Shown here in pieces: positions 37,693-48,396 of a DNA stretch of 64,000 bases (position 1 is its first letter; every line of letters starts with the position of its first letter). Made by a program: the position numbers and the translations under genes. This DNA comes from Abelmoschus esculentus (Eukaryota > Streptophyta > Magnoliopsida > Malvales > Malvaceae). Location: contig JAUCBN010000016.1 of the NCBI GenBank assembly GCA_035048815.1, forward strand, positions 3,402,501 through 3,466,500, read 5' to 3'. The notes beneath the pieces are model-generated. The model saw nothing but the letters and a program-made list of their open reading frames with translations, ran no database searches and had not been told where the DNA came from.

Positions 37693-38789
37693 TGTAATAA
37701 CCCATTAAAAAAAAAAACAAGCCCACTGACTAGGCCCAATACACCCAAAACCCACAAATAATAAACCCAAAGCCCAGTACAAATGATAACCTAACCCTAA
37801 ACCCCTACAACCACCAGCAGCAATAGCCTCCGACCATAGACGTCCAGATCAGCGCGCGTGGCTACCACGCGCGCTCCTATTTGCTCAAATGGCCGGCCAC
37901 CGCCCTCCTCTGACGCCACCGCCTTCGTCCTATCACCTGCAAAAAAGGAAAAATGATTAGACCTAGTGTTCCAGATCTAAAAAATAGGATAGAATTCTTA
38001 TTTCTTTTTGTTAAATATGTTGCGAAATATGGGTATAAAAACCCAGTTGAATCACATGTAATAGGGGAGAAAAAACCGAAACCAAAGTCAATCAAAAGGG
38101 CAAACATTCGAATCAAAAATCAGTCTAAGTGTACTCATATCCCAATCGAAACAAGAAGCAGTGAGATAGGAACAAAATCAGAAGAAAAAAAGGTATAAAA
38201 AATAATACGGGTTTCGAGACTTATCCTTTAGATCTAGGGCTCCACACGGCTCGTTTCGAAAAACCACCATTCGATCTGTGTTCCTTGCATCAAGCCGAAC
38301 AGGAAAACACCTTCCTTTCAGGATTCCGACCACCAGTGCGACAGCCGACAACCGCGTGCGGTGGCCGGGAATCTCTCCGGCAGCCGAGATCCAAGAGAGC
38401 TTCAAAGCTCTGAATTTCATCCCTTTTGGGAAGAAGAAGCAAATGAGATGTGAAGCAAAAAAAGGGGAAATATATATATATATATATATATACGGGTCAA
38501 AACGACACCATTTTGGTGCCGGATATTATGGCCCAAAACGGTATCGTTTTGACACCCAACCCGCATACTAAACTCGGACCCGCACATTAACCCGAGAAAA
38601 AGGGAAAATTACGCACCCCGTCCCTGTACTTTCAGCACATTTGCGCTTTGACTCTCCAGTTCACTGTTTCTTCAATTTTGGTCACGGATTTCATTCTTTT
38701 TAGCATTAAAACTTTATTTTATTTAATTTTGGTCACTGATTTCATTTCTTTTTGTCTTTTAACTTTGTTTTTTTGTAGATTGACCCCTA

Positions 38790-38820
<31 letters not shown>

Positions 38821-39151
38821 TTTATGCATTTTATTCTTATTCTTCTTCTTATTATTATTACTATTACTATTCTATTTAATTCAATACTTCTCGTTATTTA
38901 ACTTATTTATCTATTTTGCAGATTAAAATTACAAGATCATGAAATTAAATATCGAATTTATATTTTTTGATCGTATAAAATATTTTGTAACTGATAGGTG
39001 CCGATTTCGGGCGTTTTAGGGGTGCTCATGCTTCCCTACGTGTAACAGACTCCCGGACTCAACTCTGGTTCGCAGATCTTAATTTTTGGTGTTCCAATCG
39101 CACCGGAAAAATGATTGGTGGCGACTCCCCGGACCAAAAACGGTGATTACA
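37693..39151 (+). repeat. 5' LTR of the gag-only retrotransposon
   Basis: This LTR is 1459 bp and runs from TGTAATAACCCATT to GTGATTACA. It contains a (TA)n run followed by a hairpin (arms 38496-38516 and 38533-38553) and an ATT microsatellite near 38791-38822. It aligns with 44768-46254 over its whole length. Open frames in it (for example 37877-38116 minus) are kept in both LTRs only because the LTRs are recent copies. Confidence 0.9.
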
Positions 39152-39153
39152 GC

Positions 39154-39173
39154 TGGCGACTCCGTTGGGGATA
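39154..39173 (+). other. Primer-binding site (tRNA-Arg)
   Basis: TGGCGACTCCGTTGGGGATA begins two bases after the 5' LTR. Its complement ends in GGAGTCGCCA, the 3' end of plant tRNA-Arg with its CCA. This is where minus-strand DNA synthesis would start. Confidence 0.8.
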
Positions 39174-40093
39174 TTTTCGAGAGTCGAGCCTAAAATCAGT
39201 TACATTTTATTTAATGATCGAAATTTAAATTCGATTTATTTTAATTTTGTGATCCTTTATTTTATTTATTTTAAAATATTCACTAATAATTTTAAATGTT
39301 TTTTTCAGGTCTCCTTATTTCATGAGCTCTCAACCCGGGCTCTGTCCATTTAAGTGAGAGCATGAAATCACTCCTTCGTGAGGTTTTTTCCTCCGTGTAG
39401 GATGGAGAATTACTTCCGGGATATTTTTCCCTTTTTCTTCGTGGGATTTATGTCTCCGCATAGACTTAGAGGAACGTATCCCCCTGAATTGTGCTTATTA
39501 TTCTTAGTAGGGTAATAAGTATTGTTCGGGTACCTTCTAGAACCGAACCACATGTAATGAGACCTAGAAGCCCACCCTTAGAGCCATCAAGCCGAAACTT
39601 TGCCCGTTTAGCAATAACCCTTTAGGTTTTATTACCTTTATATACAGTTTTTTTTATTTTTGTTGTTATATTTGTAATTTAATTAATTTATTTATTTTAA
39701 TGTGAATTAATTTTGTTTTTTTTAAAGCACTATAACATTTAATAATCATTCATTTTGCATTAATTACCACGATCATGTTTTAATTTTTGCATTCCACGAG
39801 CATGAAGTATTGATTCACAATTGGTTCTTAATTTAAAAATATATCGGGAGAAAATCTAGAACTCTAGATATTAATACAACATTCAAAATTGTGAATAAAT
39901 CCCGTGCACGTAAAACGGTGGACCCAAGAACCATTTTTGAATTAATATTTTCACATCTAAGTCATGCATCATGCATCCACATGCATTCATTTTTATAACA
40001 TTAGTACTAATGTTTGGGGTCTCCTATCTCAGTAATATACTGGACCAGACGACAATTCAGCATCCCTACGGAACTCGACTCAAGACGAAGAAG

Positions 40094-41626
40094 ATGAACG
40101 AGGATAGATTGGATAAGATTGAGCAGACTCAGAAGGATCTATAGGATGATTTAACGCGAAAAATGGAAGATTAGTTAGCAAGGGCTCGACAAGAAATGAA
40201 AGACCAGATTGCAAGATCTCAACAAGAAATGCTCGGAAAATTAGCACAAATGCTCGGGTTCAAGCAAGAAGACACTTCTATGGTTGACTCAGAGGCAAAT
40301 CCCGCTAACATGATTGAAGATCCCATATACCTTTCGGATTTTACTCCTCTTCAAACTAAGATACCACCGGAGGCTCATCCCCAAGTGGTCTTTTCTAAAG
40401 GGAAGTTACCGCTACATCCGAATGACACATATGGCCCCATGAACATACCCTCCACATTAGAAGCCAAACCGAGGGGCAATCAAGTAGAAAATTTTGTCTC
40501 AGAACTTGATCAGCTGATTGAACCAAAGATTAAGACTTCAAAAGAAATTGAAGAGCGTTGTAAACGGCTCGAAGAGAAAATAGAAGCCATGGAGATTGAA
40601 GACACCTTCATCAGATTCGACGCCAACGAACTCAGCCTCGTCCCAGATCTAGTATTACCCTTGAAGTTCAAAATCCTAGAATTTGAAAGATATGACGGGA
40701 CCAGTTGCCCTCGAGTGCATCTTACTATGTTTTTTCGAAGGATGATAGGGTACGGCAGGGATGACAAGTTACTGATATACTGCTTTCAAGATAGTTTAAC
40801 GGGATCCGCTAATAAATGGTATAATCAGCTGAATCGTCATCAGATAAAGTCTTGGAAAGACTTGGCTAAGGCTTTTCTGGAGCAATATAAGCATGTTAGT
40901 GATATGGTACCAGACCGTCTGACTTTACAACACATGAAACAAAGGGCTAACGAAAGCTTCAGACAATACGCACAACGCTGGAGAGATGTAGTAGCACAAG
41001 TCCAACCTCCTCTCAGTGAAAAAGAGACAGTGGTTATATTCATCCAAACTTTGGATGGCCCAATCCTAGATCGCCTCATAGGAAATGCAACCACCAATTT
41101 TGCTGATCTAGTGCTATCCGGTGAGCTCATTGAGAATGCCATCAAGAGTGGTAGAATTGATACCGATGAAAGTTCGTCCCAAAAAAGGTCAACACATGGA
41201 AAGAAGGATAATGAAGTAAATTCTGTAGGAATCTATAGCGTCAATTATCCCAAGCCTGTAACAGTGACACAACCTACAGCCATAAGTACTTATAACTCCT
41301 CCAATCAAGATTTCAGTCAGAAAAAGAATTTTGAAAAGAAAAAATTTACTCAACTACCAATGTCTTACGGGGAGCTACACAAAGAGTTGTATGATAAGCG
41401 CTTGGTGTCGCCCTTCTTTCAAGCATCGATGCAACCCCCTTTGCCGAAATGGTACGACGCCAATTCAAAATATGATTATCATGCAGGACAAATGGGGCAT
41501 TCAATTGAAAATTGCCTAGGTTTCAAAAGGCTAGTGGAAAAGTTCATCAAGTTCGGAGTGATAAGATTCGACGACCTAGTTAAAACAGCTACAGATCCTT
41601 TGCCAAAGCACGAAGACACTAAATAG
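40094..41626 (+). pseudogene. Retrotransposon gag gene with two premature TAG codons
   Basis: From an ATG at 40094 the frame reads a Gln/Glu-rich coiled-coil-like start, meets TAG at 40142-40144 and TAG at 40172-40174, then stays open from the ATG at 40196 to 41626 (476 aa). The open part has the Ty3-type gag core (FDGTSCP-like RYDGTSCPRVHLTMF, WYNQL, WKDLAKAFLEQYK, DRLTLQHMKQ, ESFRQYAQRWRD). A C-terminal segment KYDYHAGQMGHSIENC corresponds to a zinc-knuckle-like site whose first Cys appears replaced by Tyr. Gag would form the particle and package RNA. Translation from 40196 could still give a shortened Gag. The lost Cys and the two stops suggest this copy is decaying. Confidence 0.8.
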
Positions 41627-42716
41627 GAATGATAATGTTGTTTTTGGGTTATACAAAAGTAAATTATGCCTAGTAGGCTAAGATATTACTCTACCTTGGC
41701 CATAGTAGATCACTTGTAGTTTTTATCTCTTCCGATGATATGTTTTTTGTGAACCACCTCGTTAGCCTAAGCTCACTGACAGCGAGAGTCTTTTGTAAGG
41801 GCCCAAAACTACAAGTTGCAATGAAGCATATTTTGTGCAATACATTGAGGCCGAATGTTGTGCGAACCAACTTTAGAAGATAGAGACAACTCAACTGGGC
41901 AACATGACCATACAGATTCTTACATTTTGAAGGTTCAGATTGTTAAAATTGTTTGGGGCATCCATTTCGAAAAAAGGTTTTGAGGAAGGAGGCCAAATCA
42001 GAAAAGTTCAAGCAACTTACATTATGACCAGTGAAATCAGGGGCACCCCTAAAAGAAATCACGACATTCATGCATTCAAGCATTTTGCATTTACAAACCA
42101 TGCATTTAGATTAAACATGCATCAAGCATAAATTAGGAAGTTCCTTTGAAAAAAGAAATCACGTCATTCATGCATTCAGATACTACGTATTTAGACATCG
42201 TGCACTCAGACTTGACATACATTGAGCATTCATGATGTACATATTTTTGCTTGTAAGTATAAACAGGTCTAGAGAAGAGACCGAAAGATCTTAATCAGGG
42301 GGCAACAATACGATGACCAACCTTTGGCCCCGAGAAGGCTAAAATAACACAAAATTTTCAGGTAATGACTCCAGAATTTTAAATAATAACTAACAAAGGT
42401 TCTATTTTGCTTTCAGGTCACGACTACCCATCATGGAACATCAGAAACAACTTTTTTCTCAATGTCACCTCCATAAGTGGTGGGGAATCAATTTTGATAG
42501 AATCATGCTTCTTCGACAACTATGTTGCGGATCAAGCTTTAATGCGGATTTCACTTTTTCCATATTTGTACAGATAGTACGTGTGAATCAAAATTATTTT
42601 GAAAAAAAATGAAAAAATGAAATAAAAAAACAAAATGCAGAAAAATAAAAATGAAATGAAAAAATTAAAAAAACATGCAGAAATAAGACATTGGATAATT
42701 CAAATATCCTTCAAAA

Positions 42717-43075
42717 ATCCATTTTCGCGAATGGTCGAAGAAAATCCATTCCTTTGGAAAAATCCAATCTTGTGATTGGTGCAAACTGTTTGTACCCAGA
42801 GTAATGGTACAGCTATCCCGGAGCAAACGGCTACCGGCAAAGGCGAAACAAATCCGTTAATCCCTGTACATTTGGGAAAAATGCATTGATAAAGACCATT
42901 CAAATGTCCATTGAAATCCATTTTTATGAATGATCAAGGAATTAAATCCTTGGAACCAAATGATTGTACCCAGAGTAATGTTACAGCTAGCCCGGAGCAA
43001 ACGGCTACCGGTAAAGGAATATCAAATCCGTTGATCCCTATGCATTTGGGAAAAATGCAAAGAAGGTACATGACA
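42717..43075 (+). repeat. Direct repeat, two copies 174 bp apart, inside the retrotransposon
   Basis: Both copies contain ACCCAGAGTAATG.TACAGCTA, CCCGGAGCAAACGGCTACCGG, AAATCCGTT.ATCCCT and CATTTGGGAAAAATGCA. Copy one is centred on 42800-42885 and copy two on 42970-43060. They precede the larger minisatellite and have no coding content. Confidence 0.8.
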
Positions 43076-43104
43076 TCAATTGAATCAGATATTTAGATCT
43101 TCCA

Positions 43105-44280
43105 GACCTGATCTTACCCCTCCGTTGATGGAGTAGATAGATCCAATTCGGTCCTGCTTCTCCGTTGATGGCGCAGTAAGATCCAAATCACAGACTTGAT
43201 CTCGTCCCCGTTGATGGTGTGGTTAGATCCCATACTTCTCCGTTGATGGAGCAGTATGATCCAGACTTGATCTTACCCCTCCGTTGATGGAGTAGATAGA
43301 TCCAACCCGGTCCTGTTTCTTCGTTGATGGCGTAATAGGATTTGAATTACAGACTTGATCTCGTCCCTATTGATGGTGTGGCCAGATCTCATGCTTCTCC
43401 ATTGATGGAGTAGTATGATCTAGACTTGATCTTACCCCTCCGTTGATAGAGTGGATAGATTCCAACCCGGTCCTGTTTCTCCGTTGATGGCGTAATAAGA
43501 TTCGAATTACAGACTTGATCTCGTCCCCGTTGATGGTGTGGCCAGATCCAATTTAATCATGCTTCCCCGTTGATGGAGCAGTATGATCCAGACTTGATCT
43601 TAACCCTCTGTTGATGGAGTGGATAGATCCCAACCTGGTCTTGTTTCTCCGTTGATGGCGTAGTAGGATTCAAATTACATACTTGATCTCGTCCCCGTTG
43701 ATGGTGTGGCCAGATCCCATTTAATCATGCTTCTCCATTGATGGAGCAGTCTGATGAAGACTTGATCTTACCCCTCCGTTGATGGAGTGGATAGATCCAA
43801 CTCAGTCCTGCTTCTCCGTTGATGGCGCAGTAGGATCCAAATTGTAGACTTGATCTCGTCCCCGTTGATGATGTGGTCAGATCCTATTCAATCATGCTTC
43901 TCCGTTGATGGCGCAGTATGATACAGACTTAACCTTACTCCTTCGTTGATGGAGTGGATAGATCCAACCCGATCCTGTTTTTCCGTTGATGGCGCAGTAG
44001 GATCCAAATCACAAATTTGATCTTGTCCCCGTTGATGGTGTGACCAGATCTAAATCACCAAAGTTCAACCCTGCTTCAATCCTGCTTCTCCGTTGATGGT
44101 GGAGTAAGATCCAAGTGGCTAAAATGTTATCTTACCCCTCCGTTGATGGTGTGGATAAGATTCAACCTTACACTTCAAGTCTTGCCTCTTCGATCTAACA
44201 AGTTCTCATTCTATCATTGATAACGTAAGGATATCACAGTTTGATCGGTCTCGTTTTATCGTTGATGGTATAATTAGACC
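43105..44280 (+). repeat. Higher-order minisatellite inside the retrotransposon
   Basis: The array repeats a ~40-bp monomer centred on CTCCGTTGATGG. Four monomer types follow each other in fixed order: CTTGATCTTACCCCTCCGTTG, GGTCCTGTTTCTCCGTTGATGG, CTTGATCTCGTCCCCGTTGA and CATGCTTCTCCGTTGATGG. The first type begins its CTTACCCC word at about 43113, 43273, 43431, 43599, 43767, 43933 and 44131, so the higher-order unit is about 158-168 bp, with a longer last step. It lies between gag and the 3' LTR, the place where Tat/Ogre elements are known to carry tandem repeats. Confidence 0.9.
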
Positions 44281-44333
44281 AAATTTTGTATTTACGGTTA
44301 TTACACACACAAAAAAGGAAAAAGAAAATATAT

Positions 44334-44696
44334 ATGTCAGATCATGTTTCTTCATCGGATGTAGCTGAATCCAGCTTGGCGGCCCTTGTCTATCTGTCAA
44401 TGTTGCAGCAAGATCAAGTTTTCTCCAAAGATGGCAACATCATGAGTATCGTAGCAAGCCAAGCTTATTTTGTCTCCTCCAATGGTTTAGCCACAACTTT
44501 TGTCCTCTTCAGTGGGTCTCCTCATTTTGAAGATTTTTGCAAACAAGAGTGGTGGAGTAGATCAAGTCAAGCTCCAGTAGAAGAAGCGGTGGCCAAAAGA
44601 ACCATAATGTTACCAAGGGAACCTCAACCTTACCAAAAATACCCTAACCTTACCTACAAGAACTCTTACCATTCCAAAGATGAGCCCTCAAGCTAA
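44334..44696 (+). other. Unrecognised open frame in the retrotransposon 3' region
   Basis: An ATG at 44334 opens 120 codons (MSDHVSSSDVAESSLAALVYL ... SKDEPSS). It follows the minisatellite and ends 70 bases before the polypurine tract. I see no known domain. In autonomous relatives this area may hold the decayed end of pol or an extra ORF. It may be a chance frame. Confidence 0.2.
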
Positions 44697-44754
44697 ACCA
44701 GATAAAATGGGTTATTCCTTATATTTGCTCTATTGTCGTTACACAACAATGAGC

Positions 44755-44767
44755 AAAGAGGGGCAGC
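44755..44767 (+). other. Polypurine tract
   Basis: AAAGAGGGGCAGC lies directly before the TG of the 3' LTR. This is the expected primer for plus-strand synthesis. Confidence 0.7.
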
Positions 44768-45847
44768 TGTAATAACCCATTAGAAAAAACAACACCCACT
44801 GACTAGGCCCAATACACCCAAAACCCATAAATAATAAACCCAAAGCCCAGTACAAATGATAACCTAACCCTAAACCCCTACAACCACCAGCAGCAACAGC
44901 CTCCGACCATAGACGTCCAGATCAGCGCGTGTGGTAGCCACGCGCGCTTCTATTTGCTCAAATGGCCGGCCACCGCCCTCCTCTGACGCCACCATCTTCG
45001 TCCTATCACTTGTAAAAAAGGGAAAATGATTAGATCTAGTGTTCCAGATCTAAAAAATAGGATAGAATTCTTATTTCTTTTTGTTAAATATGTTGCGAAA
45101 TATGGGTATAAAAACCCAGTTGAATCACATATAATAGTGGAGAAAAAACCAAAACCAAAGTCAATCAAAAGGGCAAACATTCGAATCAAAAATCAGTCTA
45201 AGTGTACTCATATCCCAATCGAAACAAGAAGCAGTGAGATAGGAACAAAATCAGAAGCAAAAAAGGTAAAATAATAAGGGTTTCGAGACTTATCCTTTAG
45301 ATCTAGGACTCCACACGGCTCGTTTCGAAAAACCACCATTAGATCTGTGTTCCTTGCATCAAGCCGAACCGGAAAACACCTTCCTTTTAGGATTCCGACC
45401 ACCGGTGCGACAGCCGACAACCGCGTGCGGTGGCCGGGAATCTCTCCGGCAGCCGAGATCCAAGAGAGCTTCAAAGCTCTGAATTTCATCCCTTTTGGGA
45501 AGAAGAAGCAAATGAAATGTGAACAAAAAAAAAGGGGAAATATATATATACGGGTCAAAACGACACCATTTTGGTGCCGGATATTATGGTCCAAAACGGT
45601 GTCGTTTTGACACCCAACCCGCATACTGAACTCGGACCCGCACATTAACCCGAGAAAAAGGGGAAATTACGCACCTCGTCCCTGCACTTTCAGCACATTT
45701 GCGCTTTGACTCTCTAGTTCACTGTTTCTTCAATTTTGGTCACGGATTTCATGCTTTTCAGCATTAATACTTTATTTTATTTAATTTTGGTCACTGATTT
45801 CATTTCTTTTGATCTTCTAACTTTGTTTTTTTGCAGATTGACCCCTA

Positions 45848-45904
<57 letters not shown>

Positions 45905-45940
45905 ACACTTTATTATTATTATTGTTATTATTTCTATGCG

Positions 45941-45978
<38 letters not shown>

Positions 45979-46254
45979 TTAATTCAATACTTCTCGTTAT
46001 TTAACTTATTTATCTATTTTGCAGATTAAAATTACAAGATCATGAAATTAAATATCGAATTTATATTTTTCGATCGTATAAAATATTTTATAACCGATAG
46101 GTGTCGATTTCGGGCGTTGTAGGGGTGCTCATCCTTCCCTACGCGTAACAGACTCCCGGACTCAACTCTGGTTTGTAGATTTTAATTTTTGGTGTTTCAA
46201 TCGCACCGAAAAAATGATTGGTGGCGACTCTCCGGACCAAAAACAGTGATTACA
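44768..46254 (+). repeat. 3' LTR of the gag-only retrotransposon
   Basis: This LTR is 1487 bp with TG...CA ends and aligns with the 5' LTR along its length. It is longer mainly because its ATT microsatellite (near 45848-45902 and 45948-45975) has expanded, while its (TA)n run before the hairpin is shorter. The hairpin arms are 45554-45574 and 45591-45611. It ends about 290 bp upstream of the CLE peptide gene. Confidence 0.9.
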
Positions 46255-46546
46255 AAAATAATTTTATTCCTATGATTATCTAATTCTGATTTGATTTCCA
46301 CCAAAGCCGGTGGGGTTGGGTACAAAATGGGTGCGTTATCTGAGTTCCGTGTCACCCTACACCTACAAAATTTCGTGACTAATTTGATGAGAAATAATGA
46401 AATTTGGTTCCCCACTATAATTATACCCCATTTTCATGTGGGTCTTGCCTTGCATTTAAACCCTTCCTCCTATCACCATCTTGCCTGTGTTTTTCAATCT
46501 TTCTTGCCAAAAACTGAACCAGTTGATCATTTCCCACTTCTCCGCC

Positions 46547-46822
46547 ATGTCTTGTTACCGCCTCCTCTTCTTCCTCCTCCTCTTGCTCCCACTGGAGGCC
46601 TCAACTCCGCCGCAAACACCAAGAAGCCGCCATTCTTGTGATTCTTTCTCTCGACCAGAGCAACGTTCCTTGTGTTTTCAGCTTCAAAGAATCCACAATT
46701 TCCAGACTTTCTTGCCATCATTACTACCGCCGCCACCTCCCACCAAAGGAGACGAAATCGACCCAAGATACGGCGTAGAGAAGAGACTTGTCCCCTCGGG
46801 ACCCAACCCTCTTCACAACTGA
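46547..46822 (+). CDS. CLE10: CLE signalling peptide precursor (CLE9/10 type)
   Basis: This is an intronless 91-aa precursor. The first 20 residues (MSCYRLLFFLLLLLPLEAST) form a signal peptide. A variable, Pro-rich middle leads to the C-terminal 12-residue CLE box RLVPSGPNPLHN (80-91), identical to the mature peptide shared by Arabidopsis CLE9 and CLE10. It ends at the stop with no extension. The peptide is secreted and usually hydroxylated and arabinosylated on the prolines. In Arabidopsis CLE9/10 acts through HSL1 in stomatal lineage control and BAM-class receptors in xylem. An ATG at about 46481 in frame would bury the signal peptide, so 46547 is preferred. Its neighbours agree with Arabidopsis CLE10 (next to WRKY57 and a remorin), which favours CLE10 over CLE9. 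Confidence 0.9.
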   Translation: MSCYRLLFFLLLLLPLEASTPPQTPRSRHSCDSFSRPEQRSLCFQLQRIHNFQTFLPSLLPPPPPTKGDEIDPRYGVEKRLVPSGPNPLHN

Positions 46823-48396
46823 AACATCTCCCATTTTACCCTAATATTGTCTCCAAAGATTTTTGCTTCTCTGTAACTCATGTTTTCATGCATGGGATTT
46901 GCATTCTTTTCAGACAAATGATGGGAAAATGTTGATAGAATCGTAGTAGTAATTAAGATATAAACCATTAGCTATTTTTCATGTTTCTGTTTCTTAGTTT
47001 TTTTCTCTCTATATGAACAAACGATTGCTATTTCCATACTTGTTTTTGTTGTTTTTGAGGGTCAGTTTGTTTCAGGCAGCAAAAACAAGCAAGGAAATGG
47101 CGTACCGTCGCTGTTTCTTTAATTACAACGGTATATACGAGTTGGGGAAGATGATCAAGAGAAACCCATGAGTTTCATTAATGGAGCTTTGGAAAGGAAG
47201 AGGTATATTTAGCCTTTGATGGACCCATCTTGCTGTTGCAGTTAATACGTTCATGGAAGGTGGGGTTTAAAACAGGGTTTACATCTTTCTGTCTTTTAGG
47301 AATATAGGTTGCTTTTAGTATTTGTAATTATTTTATTATTCAATAATTATAATATTTCATTATAAATATTTTTTTATCTTATTTAATTATAATATTATAA
47401 TTTATATTTTAACATTTTATTTTATATTTATAATATTATAGTTTCTGTTTCCATTTGTTGCTCAACTTTTAGAATGTCATCCTTACCATTATTGGCAAAG
47501 TCTATCAATTTCAGTCACCATCATTTGCTCCTCTAATGGAGCACCAACAATATGTGTTATAATATTGTTGGTCACAAAAATATTATCTCAAATAAGATAA
47601 TGATACACATAGTAAACGATCGATCAAAATATTATAAAATTAAATTGAAATATTTAAAAAACAACATGCGTAATTATTAGGCTATTAGTATATTTTTTTA
47701 GTATTATCATTTTAAAGTAGTGAGTTTAAAGTTTAAGGTTTAGTTGTTGGATATTTTATGAATTTTTTATGAAATTATTGGTATTAAAACTAAATCTTTT
47801 ATATCGAAATGTCTGTATTATTTTTAAAAAAAACAGACAAACTATATCAAAACATAGACATTTTGTATAAAACTATTTCTTAATTATTATATCAAAATAT
47901 TAATTTTACGATATTAATCGATTGCAGTTCTTTTAATACATTGACATTTACGGATATTGATGATTGGAATATTTTTTATTGTGTAATTAATTGATTATTA
48001 TTTTCATTAATTTAAGTAATTGTTTTTTGTATAAAAATGAAAAAATATTTAATCGATATTGAAATCAAACCGAAAAGAGCCACGTGGAATCCTCATAAAC
48101 TCCGAGATTGTAAAGCAAGTAAAAAGGACGTGCCCACAGGTCTTCATCTGAACTAATCAGTAAATTACAATAAATAAAAATAAACTAACGTCTTCCCAAT
48201 TTCCCGACAAACTTAACTGAATCCCATACACTTTCAGCAAAAGATCCGAGAACTCATTTTCCAAATTTTCCTTGTGTTTTTTCTGTTCTAGTTTTGATGA
48301 TCTCCTCCTTCACTCTGCAATTCCCATTGTATTTTAAAGAAGAGGGGGGAAATCTCCTTCTTTCTAAATTAATACTGTTTTTTTTATTTAATTTTG
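46823..48396. other. CLE 3' flank and spacer
   Basis: No gene is supported. The first 250 bases are the probable CLE 3' UTR. The 47300-48060 part is AT-rich. The last 60 bases look like the tail of an intron (T-rich, ending TTAATGCAG at 48425-48433) for the LRR gene that follows, but no upstream exon with a signal peptide was found. Confidence 0.5.

Larger units (their letters stand above)
37693..46254 (+). mobile_element. Complete gag-only LTR retrotransposon (Tat/Ogre-like Ty3 type, non-autonomous)
   Basis: Two near-identical LTRs (37693-39151 and 44768-46254), each bounded by TG...CA, enclose 5.6 kb. The 5-bp sequence AAAAT flanks both sides (37688-37692 and 46255-46259), a perfect target-site duplication. 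Two bases after the 5' LTR lies a primer-binding site complementary to tRNA-Arg, and a purine-rich GAGGGG tract abuts the 3' LTR. tRNA-Arg priming and an internal minisatellite are features of the Tat/Ogre group of Ty3-type elements. The interior carries only a gag gene, and I found no protease, reverse transcriptase, RNase H or integrase motif. It therefore resembles the non-autonomous gag-bearing class (TR-GAG) that must borrow enzymes from a partner. The LTRs differ by scattered substitutions and microsatellite length, so the insertion is fairly young. Confidence 0.9.

Noticed and set aside
37877..38420. Open frames on both strands in the LTRs (for example 37877-38116 and 38178-38420), repeated at 44950-45645
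   Set aside because: They are preserved only because the two LTRs are recent copies of each other. They have no domain and lie in regulatory DNA.
38801..38926. Leu-rich membrane-like frame in the LTR
   Set aside because: It is the translation of an ATT/TTA microsatellite.
44206..44290. Possible CRISPR-like array in 43105-44280
   Set aside because: Spacers are not unique; it is a plant minisatellite of diverged monomers within a retrotransposon.
46291..46641. 116-codon frame overlapping the CLE gene in another frame
   Set aside because: It overlaps the CLE signal peptide region, lacks a domain, and has Pro/Leu content arising from the CTC/CCT repeats.
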